From NCBI GenBank assembly GCA_013178255.1, contig JABLWY010000001.1:552503-616502 (forward strand): a stretch of DNA of 64,000 nucleotides, read 5' to 3'. Each line of letters begins with the position of its first letter. Within the stretch, counting starts at the first letter, position 1. The notes under the pieces are model-generated. The model worked only from the letters and a program-made list of their open reading frames with translations, did not search any database and had not been told where the DNA came from. This DNA is from Coprothermobacteraceae bacterium. GTDB taxonomy: Bacteria > Coprothermobacterota > Coprothermobacteria > Coprothermobacterales > Coprothermobacteraceae. This document shows, one piece after another, positions 24,988 through 33,962 of the stretch. A program made the position numbers and the translations under genes.

Positions 24988-25995
24988 ATGGCAATTGACT
25001 TGGGCATAGATCTTGGCACCGCAAACAGTCTTGTGGTCCTGCGGGGCAAAGGCATAGTAGTCAGCGAGCCGTCAGTAGTCGGGTTGGATCGGAGGAGCCA
25101 GAAAGTACTTAAGGTTGGTAATGAGGCCTTCGAAATGGCTGGTAAGACGCCCGAAAACATAGTTGTAATAAGGCCACTGAAGAGCGGTGTCATTGCTGAC
25201 GATTATACTACTGAGATAATGTTGAAGTACCTTATTACAAAGGCAAAAGCTCATGCAGGCTTCTCGCTATTCCCACAGAGGCTAAGGGTAGTGGTAGGCG
25301 TCCCCACGGGGGCGACGCCCGTGGAGAGGCGCGCTGTGGAGGAGGCCTGCAGAAATGCAGGGGCTAGGGACGTATGGTTGGTTCAAGAGCCACTAGCGGC
25401 AGCCATTGGTGCTGGGCTCCCTGTTACAGAAGCGAGAGGCAACATGATCGTAGATATAGGTGGCGGGACCACAGAGGCGGCTGTCTTTTCACTAGGTGGG
25501 TTGGTGTCTTGGAAGTCGGTGCCCGTTGCTGGTGACGCGTTTACAGAAAGAATAATAGAATTTGTTAAGGGTGAATTCAATTTATTCATAGGAGAGAGGA
25601 CAGCGGAGACTATCAAAGTGAATATTGGGTCAGCATACCCGTTGGATAAAGCACAGATGGAAGTTACAGGTCGCGACTTGCTCACAGGGCTGCCAAAACG
25701 CATTACTATTTCGTCTGATGCAGTCCGGGAGGCTTTTAGGGAGCTTCTAAACACAGTAGTGGACACGGTCAAGGAAACGCTGGAGAACACTCCTCCGGAG
25801 CTAATAGCTGACGTCATGGAGACCGGTTTCTACATATCAGGTGGCGGTTCATTGCTAAAAGGTTTGGACAGGCTCCTTAGCGAGAGGACTGGCGTCCCCG
25901 TACATATGGTCGAAGACCCGTTGACAGCAGTGGCACGGGGAGCTGGTATCTTGGCTGGAAACGCGCGACTGCTTAAAGAGATCAGTAGTACTTAG
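24988..25995 (+). CDS. mreB: Rod shape-determining protein MreB
   Basis: 335 residues. Actin-fold motifs: DLGIDLGTANSLVV (phosphate 1), VVGVPTGATPVERRAV, VDIGGGTTEAAVFSLGG (phosphate 2) and SGGGSLLKGLD (adenosine). It forms membrane-bound filaments that direct side-wall synthesis with MreC, MreD, PBP2 and RodA, all encoded downstream. AGGAGGT precedes the ATG. Confidence 0.97.
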   Translation: MAIDLGIDLGTANSLVVLRGKGIVVSEPSVVGLDRRSQKVLKVGNEAFEMAGKTPENIVVIRPLKSGVIADDYTTEIMLKYLITKAKAHAGFSLFPQRLRVVVGVPTGATPVERRAVEEACRNAGARDVWLVQEPLAAAIGAGLPVTEARGNMIVDIGGGTTEAAVFSLGGLVSWKSVPVAGDAFTERIIEFVKGEFNLFIGERTAETIKVNIGSAYPLDKAQMEVTGRDLLTGLPKRITISSDAVREAFRELLNTVVDTVKETLENTPPELIADVMETGFYISGGGSLLKGLDRLLSERTGVPVHMVEDPLTAVARGAGILAGNARLLKEISST

Positions 25996-26001
25996 CTTTG
26001 G

Positions 26002-26685
26002 ATGAAGAGCACTTTAGCTCGCATAATTGAGTGGATCATAGCGCTCTTGCTGGTGATGGCCGTATTTACTACTATCAGCTGGAGCGCTTTTTTTGATGTC
26101 ATCTCAAGGCCCATGGTAGCAATCCGCAGCGCGGTTTATCAAGCGGGCACCAGTGTGAGTGAGTGGTGGTGGTGGAATACCAAGGGCCGTCAGGTCTATG
26201 AAGAACAGCTTAAGAAGAACGAGTTAGCTTTAGCTCGTAGTGTCACGTCCGCTGTCAGATTTGGTTCGGTGAGGGTAGAAGGTATACGGTGGGACAAGAC
26301 ACGATTAGAGCTTATCTGCACGGGTACTGTCGCTTCCGTTGGGGACTTGGTCTCTACTGATACAAAGCTCGTAGTGGGGCAAGTTGTGGTGGTCAATAAG
26401 CATAGCTTTGTGGTTAGAACGATTTTTGATCGAGGCTTTGCTGTGCCCGCTTTTATTGCGCGCACAGGTTTAGTGGGGCGTTTGTTTTATCACGATGATT
26501 CGTTGGTATTTCAGCCTGTGGGTTACCAAGACATTCAAGTGGGCGATACCATAGTGGTGCAGACTTCCACTACGCTGCTCGTTGCGACTGTGACTGACGC
26601 GAGCGATAAGCAATATGTGAAGGCGCGAGCAATTTTGCCAGATCTTAGGCTTTACGGCCTTAACTTGTGGAAGAAAACATGGTAG
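26002..26685 (+). CDS. mreC: Cell shape protein MreC
   Basis: 227 residues: one N-terminal membrane helix (about 8-30), a short helical region and a beta-rich extracytoplasmic domain with SVRVEGIRWDKTRL and a C-terminal repeat of beta strands, as in MreC. It is shorter than the usual 270-300 residues, mainly in the coiled coil. Position between mreB and mreD supports the call. It bridges MreB to PBP2 outside the membrane. Confidence 0.85.
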   Translation: MKSTLARIIEWIIALLLVMAVFTTISWSAFFDVISRPMVAIRSAVYQAGTSVSEWWWWNTKGRQVYEEQLKKNELALARSVTSAVRFGSVRVEGIRWDKTRLELICTGTVASVGDLVSTDTKLVVGQVVVVNKHSFVVRTIFDRGFAVPAFIARTGLVGRLFYHDDSLVFQPVGYQDIQVGDTIVVQTSTTLLVATVTDASDKQYVKARAILPDLRLYGLNLWKKTW

Positions 26686-27005
26686 AAACTGTCGTTTTCG
26701 TGTTGATCGGCACGCTTTTTTACCCGCCCTTGGCCATAATGAGGGTTTATTCCATGCTCAGGCACTACGGCAGGTGGGTTTGGGCTGTCATCGCCATTCT
26801 AGCCTTAGCATTCGACGGAGCTTATCTGCATCCCTTTGCTACTGCAACGCTGGGGCTCTTAGTGATTGCTGAGGTTTTTGACTGGAATTGGAAGAGGCTG
26901 GGGATAGCAATGACTGCCTTGGCAGCTGTATGGGGCTACTTGATAAGCTGGTGGGTCGTTGCGCTTATCCCGCTTTTATGGGGGGAATCTTGGGCCGATG
27001 CGTAG
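26679..27005 (+). CDS. mreD: MreD-like membrane protein
   Basis: About 108 residues, nearly all hydrophobic, with four probable membrane helices. Sequence identity to MreD is not obvious by eye and it is shorter than usual (about 160), so the name rests on position between mreC and the PBP2 gene and on topology. ATG 26679 has GGAAG 5 nt upstream and is preferred over GTG 26667. It overlaps both neighbours. Confidence 0.65.
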   Translation: MVETVVFVLIGTLFYPPLAIMRVYSMLRHYGRWVWAVIAILALAFDGAYLHPFATATLGLLVIAEVFDWNWKRLGIAMTALAAVWGYLISWWVVALIPLLWGESWADA

Positions 27006-28719
27006 TCGCTTGCTGGGCATAACTGCGCTCTTGGTAGTAGTTGTCTTTGGAGGTTTCGCCTGGAGGTTGTACGATCTTCAAGTAGTGCGCGGCCAGTACT
27101 ACTCGGAAAGGGCCGAGAACAACTACAAACGTTATGTAATCACTGAACCTGTTAGGGGTCGCATTTTGGACAGGAATGGGGCTGTTCTAGCATATGACGA
27201 AACGGTCTATAACGTGGCAGTAGTGCCCGCTTTGTCTAAGGATATAGCTGCAACAAAGGCTACCCTTCTAGCCTTGGGAGCAAAGCCTGAAGACGTTGAA
27301 TATGCTTTTAGCAATAGCAAGTTCTACCCATTTCAGCCCATTGTTGTGATGCAGGATGTTCCTGAGCGCACACGGATGAGGGTTCTCGACATACAGAACG
27401 AAGACCCTTCGCTGAGCCTAGTACTAGGGAGCAAGAGGGTTTATCCCTACGGAGAGTTGGCGGCATTTGTGACAGGTTACGTAGGCCGCGCTTCAAAGGA
27501 GGACTTGCAGAGGGATAAGTACTTAAGACCTAGTAGCATAGTTGGCAAAATGGCGGCAGAAAAGGTCTTTGACGAGTATCTTAGGGGGAAGCCGGGGGTC
27601 ACAGAAGTATGGGTTGATGCAACTGGCAAGATCGTGAAGGAGATTAAGGTCTCGAACCCAGAACAAGGGCACGACGTCGTGCTCACCGTTGACATAGCCC
27701 TCCAACAAGTGGCTTGGAACGTCGTGGGCTCTGAGATAGGAGGCGTCTTTGCCGCTAACCCTGCTAATGGGGAGATATACGCTATGGTTTCGAAACCGAG
27801 CTTCGACCCGAATGCTTTCGTCAAGGGCGTTGACAAAGCTACTTGGGAACGGTATCAGAAGAACAGCAGCTTGATGAACCGAATGACCATGTCCCAAATA
27901 CCAACGGGTTCCACTTTTAAGGTGATAACGGGTTTGGCAGGGCTTTACTACCGTACCATTACCCCAAACTTCACCATAAACGACCCCGGCTATCTGCAGA
28001 TTGGCAGTATTAAGGTCTGGAATTACAGGCACCGAAGTTGGGGGAAGGTGGACTTCGTAAAGGGGCTGGCGGTCTCAAACAATGTGTACTTCGGAACAGT
28101 GGGCTTGAGGACAGGTATTGACAAGATATACGAAGTGGCTCGAACCATGGGGCTTACTGATTACCCTTGGATCGAGTACGACGCGGTGGCTAAAGGCAGG
28201 GTGCCCAATCCTGATCTCAAGGAGAAGCTAACCGGGGAGCCTTGGTATCCTGGTGACACAGTGAACACAAGCATAGGACAGGGGCTCGTGGGGCTGTCGC
28301 CTGTGCTTATGGCTCAAGCGTATCAGCAGATCATCAACGACGGCATATTGTACAGATTCAGGTTACTCAAGGAGGTAAGGGACGGCAACAGCGTTGTTTA
28401 CGTCGCGAGGCCCGAATACAGGGAACAGTCCGTGGTATATAGGCCATATTTTGCTGTGGTCAGAGAAGCAATGAAAGCTGGTGTGGATTGGGGTATATTG
28501 AAATCCCTAGGGTCGAACTTGTATCAAGCTGCTGGGAAAAGCGGTACGGCTGAAACAGAAAAGAAGGATAAGTATCATAAGTGGCTCATAGCGTACGCAA
28601 ATTATGGGTCGCCGGAATTGATGGTGGTCTCTTTGCGACAATATACCACTGATACTGAACCTGTTAAAATTACAAAAACCGTTATGGAGGCTTACTTCAG
28701 TGGAAAAAGCTCGCCTTAG
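26998..28719 (+). CDS. mrdA: Penicillin-binding protein 2 (elongasome transpeptidase)
   Basis: 573 residues: one N-terminal membrane helix (about 5-25), a dimerisation domain with PVRGRILDRNG, and a transpeptidase domain with SxxK (GSTFK), SxN (SNN) and KSGTAET motifs. It cross-links side-wall peptidoglycan with RodA. The start ATG 26998 matches the MRSRLLG N-terminus and overlaps mreD. The 3' end overlaps minC by 20 bp. Confidence 0.94.
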   Translation: MRSRLLGITALLVVVVFGGFAWRLYDLQVVRGQYYSERAENNYKRYVITEPVRGRILDRNGAVLAYDETVYNVAVVPALSKDIAATKATLLALGAKPEDVEYAFSNSKFYPFQPIVVMQDVPERTRMRVLDIQNEDPSLSLVLGSKRVYPYGELAAFVTGYVGRASKEDLQRDKYLRPSSIVGKMAAEKVFDEYLRGKPGVTEVWVDATGKIVKEIKVSNPEQGHDVVLTVDIALQQVAWNVVGSEIGGVFAANPANGEIYAMVSKPSFDPNAFVKGVDKATWERYQKNSSLMNRMTMSQIPTGSTFKVITGLAGLYYRTITPNFTINDPGYLQIGSIKVWNYRHRSWGKVDFVKGLAVSNNVYFGTVGLRTGIDKIYEVARTMGLTDYPWIEYDAVAKGRVPNPDLKEKLTGEPWYPGDTVNTSIGQGLVGLSPVLMAQAYQQIINDGILYRFRLLKEVRDGNSVVYVARPEYREQSVVYRPYFAVVREAMKAGVDWGILKSLGSNLYQAAGKSGTAETEKKDKYHKWLIAYANYGSPELMVVSLRQYTTDTEPVKITKTVMEAYFSGKSSP

Positions 28720-29329
28720 AGTTTCTGCGTTCAAAGACGGACTACTGGTGGAGTACAGTGGACATGATGTGAATGAGCTTGCTAATACGTTGGTTGAGTA
28801 CCTCGGTCACTATGGATCGTTAGTTGGTGATGCTCCCCTTTACTTGGCAGGGCAGTTCCCGGATGACCAACTTAGACAAGTTAAGGGGCGACTACGGGAG
28901 CACGGGTTCAGTGTCAAGCTTGTGAGCTTGGGTTCCACTGAGATCAGGCCTCAAAGAAGAAAAGTCGAGACACGCATACAAAAGGTGCTGTTTGAACTTG
29001 TGCCTGGGCCTATCAGGGGTGGAAATAGTTTCCAATCTAAGCAAGGAGTTTTATTGTGGGGAGATTTACACGAGGGGGCAGAGTTGGTGGCCCTAAGTGC
29101 TATTGTGATGGGAAAGGCACGCGGGCGCGTCGTCGTTCCCCCATCAGGGTTCGTAGCCCTTCAGGAGAGTGAGGGCGCTTCAGTACAAGTGGGCGAGACG
29201 CTCTATTTGGACGTAACATCTAACAAGTGGTTGATCATCACAGACAGTGAAAGTGGCGCACTTCAAGTTATTTCTGACGAAAAGCAGGTCGGGAGGAGGA
29301 TAAGCGAATGGCTGGACAATGCATTGTAG
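28700..29329 (+). CDS. minC: Septum site-determining protein MinC
   Basis: 209 residues: a weakly conserved N-terminal domain (1-95) and a beta-helix C-terminal domain (about 105-205) with LLWGDLHEGAELVA and AIVMGKARGRV, matching the MinC consensus GD..GAE..A....V.G..RG. It inhibits FtsZ assembly with MinD. GTG 28700 has GGAGG at 28686-28690. It overlaps the PBP2 gene and minD. Confidence 0.88.
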   Translation: MEKARLRVSAFKDGLLVEYSGHDVNELANTLVEYLGHYGSLVGDAPLYLAGQFPDDQLRQVKGRLREHGFSVKLVSLGSTEIRPQRRKVETRIQKVLFELVPGPIRGGNSFQSKQGVLLWGDLHEGAELVALSAIVMGKARGRVVVPPSGFVALQESEGASVQVGETLYLDVTSNKWLIITDSESGALQVISDEKQVGRRISEWLDNAL

Positions 29330-30117
29330 TGACGTCGGCAAAGGGCGGTGTCGGTAAGACCACCATAACTGGAAATGTGGGGTTTGCATTGGCTGCGTCC
29401 GGTTATAGGGTGCTCTTGATAGACGGGGATATCGGGCTGAAGAATTTGGACAGCGTGCTGGGGCTTGAAAGACGGGTGGTGTACGACCTGTTTGATGTAG
29501 TTACGGGCAGGGTTGCGCTAGGGGATGCGTTGGTCAGAGATAAAAGGTTGAATGACAGGCTGTTCCTTTTAGCAGCATCACAAACCCACTTCAAGGAAGA
29601 CATTCCGCTGGAGAAGTTCAGCGAGATAGTGGAAGAGGCAAGGGAGTCATTTGATTACGTTCTGGTGGATAGCCCTGCAGGGATCGAACACGGGTTCCGC
29701 ATGAGCACGCGGTATGCTGATAAAGCGTTGGTAGTCACAGTACCTGAGGTTCCGTCCATACGTGATGCGGACCGGGTTCTGGGTCTATTGGAGAACTTCA
29801 AAGTAGGCATAATCGGTGTTGTTATTAATAGGCTTAACAAGACACTAGTGAGACAAGGCAACATGCTTTCACCTGAAGACGTGGTGGACCTGCTACAGGT
29901 ACCTCTAGCAGGCGTGGTGTATGACGACCCCATCATAGTCCAAGCGGTTAACCAAGGAGAACCAGTGGTCTACAAGTATCCAAACACTGCGGTAGCCAAA
30001 GCGTACGTCAACATAGCAAAGAAGATAGAGAACCCTGACTACGAGGTGGCCGTTGCAGCAGAGCAGAAGCCCAGGGGCTTTTGGAATCTGCTTGGGTTCC
30101 TGAGGGGTGATAACTGA
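29308..30117 (+). CDS. minD: Septum site-determining ATPase MinD
   Basis: 269 residues, deviant Walker A TSAKGGVGKTT (about 9-19), DGDIGLKNLD, VDSPAGIE and a C-terminal amphipathic membrane-targeting helix (RGFWNLLGFLRG). It recruits MinC to the membrane and is released by MinE. The ATG lies inside the end of minC and its stop overlaps minE. Confidence 0.96.
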   Translation: MAGQCIVVTSAKGGVGKTTITGNVGFALAASGYRVLLIDGDIGLKNLDSVLGLERRVVYDLFDVVTGRVALGDALVRDKRLNDRLFLLAASQTHFKEDIPLEKFSEIVEEARESFDYVLVDSPAGIEHGFRMSTRYADKALVVTVPEVPSIRDADRVLGLLENFKVGIIGVVINRLNKTLVRQGNMLSPEDVVDLLQVPLAGVVYDDPIIVQAVNQGEPVVYKYPNTAVAKAYVNIAKKIENPDYEVAVAAEQKPRGFWNLLGFLRGDN

Positions 30118-30374
30118 TGTCTTGGCTTGATGTGCTGTTTGGTAGGGGCACAAAGCAGAACGCAAAGTCCAGGCTAGAGGTCATGCTTATCCACGACCGC
30201 GGACTATTCAGTGAGGCAGCCTTAGAGGAAATGGAAAAAGAGATACTAACGGTCGTTAGGAAGTACGCTGAAATAGAGACCGGTGCAGCTGAAATATTCG
30301 TGGATAAGGTGGACAATGCAAGAATGATGTTAAGCATACGGGTACCGGTGAGGGGACAGAAGAGCAAGAGATGA
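30117..30374 (+). CDS. minE: Cell division topological specificity factor MinE
   Basis: 85 residues: N-terminal membrane-targeting segment (MSWLDVLFG), MinD-activating region (AKSRLEVMLIHDR) and a topological specificity domain ending SIRVPV. Length and order minC-minD-minE are canonical. With all three Min genes present, this organism should use the oscillating MinCDE system rather than DivIVA/MinJ. Overlaps minD by 1 bp and rodA by 4 bp. Confidence 0.95.
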   Translation: MSWLDVLFGRGTKQNAKSRLEVMLIHDRGLFSEAALEEMEKEILTVVRKYAEIETGAAEIFVDKVDNARMMLSIRVPVRGQKSKR

Positions 30375-31456
30375 AGTGGAGGGCCGTCTTTATCTTCAGT
30401 TCTTCTTTGTCGGCCTTCCTGCTTACCGCTGCAGGTTTTCTCGGGGTAGCCGTTGCCACACAGACTAGCTACAGTTTGCAAACGTTTATCACCCGCCCCG
30501 TAGTTACTCAGTTTGCGGCACTAATCATAGGTGTCTTCTTGGGCCTTATCGTCATTTACGCGGGTTTTAGATATTGGCTTCGCGTGGCACCCTACTTATT
30601 GGTTGCTACCTTTGCCTTGCTTGTAGTAGTACTCCTGGTGGGACATGAGGCATATGGCGCCCAGCGGTGGATCAGAATTGGGTTTTTTCAATTTCAGCCT
30701 TCTGAAGTTGCCAAACTTACATATGCGCTTTTCCTGGCTTGGTGTGCGTACAGGTTCAGCGGCTGGAAGAAATGGGCGTTGGTGCTCCCTGTGTCTTTAG
30801 GGTTGGCAGGCTTGATACTGGTCCAACCCGACCTTGGAACAACTATTGTGGTGCTAGGTGAACTAGTGGCGTTCATGATAGCCGAAAACGTCAACTGGGG
30901 AGTCTTGCTTGGTGGTTTGTATGGGGGGCTGCTGGTTTTCCCCACTCTATGGGAAAAGGGTTTGAAAGACTACCAAAGACAGAGGTTGCTTAGCTTTCTT
31001 AATCCGTTCAAAGATGCTTCAGGGTCTGGCTACAACTTAGTGCAAGCCTTGACAGCTATCGGATCAGGGCAGTTCAGTGGGGTAGGGTTGGAAAAGGCAT
31101 ACTTCATCTACTACGGATATCTTCCCGTTGCTCAAGCCGACTTCATATTTGCAACGTTGGCTCATGTGTGGGGTTTTCTGGGTGCAGTTGGCCTGCTTCT
31201 GGCACTATTCGTTTTTCTTCTGAGTCTGTTGGCCTTCGCCCACTTAGTTCCTGATCCGATTCACAAGAAGTTTTCCTATGTGATGTTAGCAGCGTGGTTC
31301 TTGCAGGTTACAGTAAATGTTGGCATGAACCTTGGCTTGCTTCCCATAACAGGTATTCCACTACCGTTTGTAAGCTACGGTGGTTCAGCGCTGCTCGTCA
31401 ACGTGTTAGCTCTGTTTATGGTCCTTTCATACAGGCCAGAACCAGAAGTGCACTAG
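30371..31456 (+). CDS. rodA: Rod shape protein RodA (SEDS glycosyltransferase)
   Basis: 361 residues with about ten membrane helices. SEDS signatures: GAQRWIRIGFFQFQPSE, LVQPDLGTT, and the C-terminal GIPLPFVSYGGSALL. It polymerises lipid II into glycan strands with PBP2. It is the last gene of the mreB-rodA operon and meets the M16 peptidase gene tail to tail with a 4-bp overlap, with no visible terminator between them. Confidence 0.95.
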   Translation: MKWRAVFIFSSSLSAFLLTAAGFLGVAVATQTSYSLQTFITRPVVTQFAALIIGVFLGLIVIYAGFRYWLRVAPYLLVATFALLVVVLLVGHEAYGAQRWIRIGFFQFQPSEVAKLTYALFLAWCAYRFSGWKKWALVLPVSLGLAGLILVQPDLGTTIVVLGELVAFMIAENVNWGVLLGGLYGGLLVFPTLWEKGLKDYQRQRLLSFLNPFKDASGSGYNLVQALTAIGSGQFSGVGLEKAYFIYYGYLPVAQADFIFATLAHVWGFLGAVGLLLALFVFLLSLLAFAHLVPDPIHKKFSYVMLAAWFLQVTVNVGMNLGLLPITGIPLPFVSYGGSALLVNVLALFMVLSYRPEPEVH

Positions 31457-32658
31457 GGCCCAAAGATTACTTCTGCGACGCCCGCTGAGGTGCTTAGGGT
31501 GAGTCTCTCCGCTATGTCGTGCTCCGTCACTGACTGTATAACAGAGATCTCTGTGTTTGGGTCCCATATTTCTCCTCTAGTGAACAAACGATCAGCTAGC
31601 AGCTTTGAAATGCGTGAAGTTGACTCTAAGCTCATTACATAGGCTCCGAGCGTATATCTCTTGAACTGCTCTAGCTCTGAAGGTTCTAGCTTTGCTTGCC
31701 GTAGGCGCTCTATTTCTTCGAGGATGATGTTTTTTGCCCGTGAGACGCCACCCGGCTTCAGATCAGCCGCCAACACAAGGGCTCCTGCACATATGGTTAA
31801 TTCCAGCGCAGAGTACACGGAGTAACTTAGGCCCTCTTGTTCCCTAATACGTAGGAACATGCGGCTGAAGCTAGAGCCTCCTAGAATGTTGGCTAGCAGG
31901 CCATAATGAATTGCGTCGATATCCCCGGCTTTGCAAGAGGGAAAAGCTAGTCTGTAATAAGTTTGCTCCGTGTCCTCGCGGACCACTTTCGTGCCGCCCC
32001 TAAAGGTGGGCTCTGACGGGGCTGGGGCTTTGACCAATTCGAAGGGCGGTTCAATAGAAGCCATGTATCTTTGGACTTCTTCGAACTCAATTGGACCAGC
32101 CAGCCCTACGTACGGAATGTGAGAGAAAGTACGCTCCCAGAAGCCCTTTATAGTCTTTGAATCGGCTGCTTCGATGTGCTCAATATGGCCCAATATGTCT
32201 ACTCCAAGCCTATGCCCGTCCCACATTTGCTCATGAAGAACAATATATGCGCGTTCGTCTGGTTGATCTTGAGTCATGTGTACCTCGCTGATGACGACTT
32301 GCTTCTCAGTGGACAGTGCGCTCTCCTCCAGTGACGGCTCGTAGGCGAGGCTGAAAAGTACATCCAGGGCATTTTGCCAATATATGGCTGGGACCGTTGC
32401 AGTCAGGTAGGTGGCATCATAGCTTGTGTAGGCGTTAAAGCGACCACCGACGCCTTCCACGTGCAAAGCTAGGTCTTTGCTGGTTGGAAAGCGCTTCGTA
32501 CCCCTGAAGAGCATGTGTTCCAGGAGGTGAGCATATCCAAACTGTCCGTCGCCCTCTGCCATGGCACCGCCTGGTATAACGACTGTAGCTGAGAATACGC
32601 TCGTATCCCTTTGAGCGTAGACTATTGGGAAAGGCCTTTCTGTCATTTTCACGTTCAT
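31453..32658 (-). CDS. M16 family zinc metallopeptidase
   Basis: 401 residues. The inverted zinc motif HLLEH (in YAHLLEHMLFRGTKRF) is near residue 47, with the downstream glutamate in the TEKQVVISE segment. The C-terminal half has the R...Y pair region (GLSYSVYS). It is an insulinase/processing peptidase-like enzyme, cytoplasmic by lack of signal peptide. ATG overlaps the S4 gene stop by 4 bp. Confidence 0.92.
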   Translation of the reverse strand: MNVKMTERPFPIVYAQRDTSVFSATVVIPGGAMAEGDGQFGYAHLLEHMLFRGTKRFPTSKDLALHVEGVGGRFNAYTSYDATYLTATVPAIYWQNALDVLFSLAYEPSLEESALSTEKQVVISEVHMTQDQPDERAYIVLHEQMWDGHRLGVDILGHIEHIEAADSKTIKGFWERTFSHIPYVGLAGPIEFEEVQRYMASIEPPFELVKAPAPSEPTFRGGTKVVREDTEQTYYRLAFPSCKAGDIDAIHYGLLANILGGSSFSRMFLRIREQEGLSYSVYSALELTICAGALVLAADLKPGGVSRAKNIILEEIERLRQAKLEPSELEQFKRYTLGAYVMSLESTSRISKLLADRLFTRGEIWDPNTEISVIQSVTEHDIAERLTLSTSAGVAEVIFGP

Positions 32659-32894
32659 GGGACGAGTTTCTTCCTTTCTTCAATGATGTCTGCGGCCGGG
32701 GCATGGGGAGAAAGTACCAAATACTTTGAATAGGCTACCGGTGTATCAATCTCTATAATGTCACCTTGCTTTACTTCTGTAGAAGGCTTGGCAATTCTGC
32801 CATCGACGCGTACGTAACCAGCTTCGATGACTTTTTGTGCCAATGTCCTGCGTTTGAAAATCCCTGTGCCTTTTAAGAACTTATCCAACCTCAT
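32655..32894 (-). CDS. S4-domain RNA-binding protein
   Basis: About 79 residues with MRLDKFLKGTGIFKRRTLAQ and VRVDGRIAKPSTEVKQGDIIEI, the core of the S4 domain as in YlmH/Hsp15/RqcP-type small proteins. RqcP assists ribosome-associated quality control; that assignment here is possible but unproven. ATG 32894 is chosen over the upstream frame because GGGAGG stands about 9 nt before it and the family N-terminus is MRLDK. Confidence 0.88.
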   Translation of the reverse strand: MRLDKFLKGTGIFKRRTLAQKVIEAGYVRVDGRIAKPSTEVKQGDIIEIDTPVAYSKYLVLSPHAPAADIIEERKKLVP

Positions 32895-33885
32895 TCTTAG
32901 AGTCCTCCCAAAGCGCATCTACATCTTTTTCACCTAGGTGTTGCTTAACGTACCGCAGCCTTTGTTCAAATTTCTTTGTGGCACCTGATAAGGCATCTTC
33001 TGGATCCACGTGCAAATGCCTTGCGAGGTTGATCAAAGTAAAAAACAGGTCTCCTATTTCTTCCTTCAAGTATTGAACATTCCTTGTTGCCATTGCCCTA
33101 GCTAGCTCATCAGCTTCCTCGTAAAGCTTTGGAAGGATGTCTGCTGCCTGCTTCCAATCCAGGCCATATTGCTTGGCTTCGTCCTGTAGCCTCAGTGCCC
33201 ATACTATCAGGTCAGGGGGCCTTTTTTCGGGCTTCTTCTTTCGCTTCTGCCACTTGTCCAGCACCACTGCGGCACTCTCGTCTCTTTCGGAAGCGAACAC
33301 ATGAGGATGGCGTGAAACTGCCTTATCAGATGCTTTTGACAAGACTTTTTCCAAGGAGAAAGACTCATTTTGTTCTGCAATGACAGCATGAAGCATTAGA
33401 TGCAAGAATAGGTCACCCAACTCTTCTGCATAGTTCTCAGTATCTCCTTCATTTATGGCTGATAGGAGCTCGCTCAATTCTTCCCTGCTCAGCGTAACCA
33501 GTTGGTAGGGTGTTACTTCGCGATCCCAAGGGCATTTCTCCCTGAGTACCTCCACGATTTTCTTAAAGCGCACAAACTCAAATCCTAATTGTGAGGGAAG
33601 TTCGCAGGAATGGCGAACGTCGACGGATAGTCCAAACAAGCTCTGAACTTCTTCTTCAGCCCTTTCGTGCGTGTACCCCATGCTGATGAAGAAGGCTTGT
33701 GTGAAAGCAGCGGCCTCCTCCAAGTTTGCGCACGCGACGCATACGGGGGCTTTCGTAAGCAGCGCCTTCCACGCGCTTAGGCAAAGGCTGGTGAGGTCAT
33801 GGTCGAATGGGAGTACTGAATTGCATTCTACGTTGTCCACTCCCACGCACACAAAAAGCCCTCTCAAAATCTCGTAAGAGTTCAT
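32881..33885 (-). CDS. mazG: MazG family nucleoside triphosphate pyrophosphohydrolase
   Basis: 334 residues. Two MazG modules: the first (about 106-220) has KCPWDREVTPYQL, REELSE and EELGD; the second (about 230-330) has EEADELARA and EEIGDLFFTL. It hydrolyses NTPs to NMP and pyrophosphate. Residues 1-105 are a cysteine-containing domain I do not recognise; in Firmicutes a tetrapyrrole methylase domain sits there, and this may be a remnant. There is no good ribosome binding site; TAAGAT lies 6 nt before the ATG. Confidence 0.9.
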   Translation of the reverse strand: MNSYEILRGLFVCVGVDNVECNSVLPFDHDLTSLCLSAWKALLTKAPVCVACANLEEAAAFTQAFFISMGYTHERAEEEVQSLFGLSVDVRHSCELPSQLGFEFVRFKKIVEVLREKCPWDREVTPYQLVTLSREELSELLSAINEGDTENYAEELGDLFLHLMLHAVIAEQNESFSLEKVLSKASDKAVSRHPHVFASERDESAAVVLDKWQKRKKKPEKRPPDLIVWALRLQDEAKQYGLDWKQAADILPKLYEEADELARAMATRNVQYLKEEIGDLFFTLINLARHLHVDPEDALSGATKKFEQRLRYVKQHLGEKDVDALWEDSKNEVG

Positions 33886-33917
33886 AGTTTTATCTTACAA
33901 TGAGCCTGCTCTTGATG

Positions 33918-33923
33918 TATAAT
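33918..33923 (+). promoter_or_regulatory. -10 box of hppA promoter
   Basis: TATAAT with predicted TSS near 33930 and a 33-nt leader to GTG 33963. This placement argues against the in-frame ATG at 33900 being the start of HppA. Confidence 0.55.
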
Positions 33924-33962
33924 TTCAGAGATGTTAAGAGAGTTTTAAAAGGAGGGAAGGTT

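Noticed and set aside
33900-33962. ATG 33900 as the start of HppA
   Set aside because: It precedes the TATAAT box and lacks a ribosome binding site; GTG 33963 has GGAGG at correct spacing and fits the membrane N-terminus.
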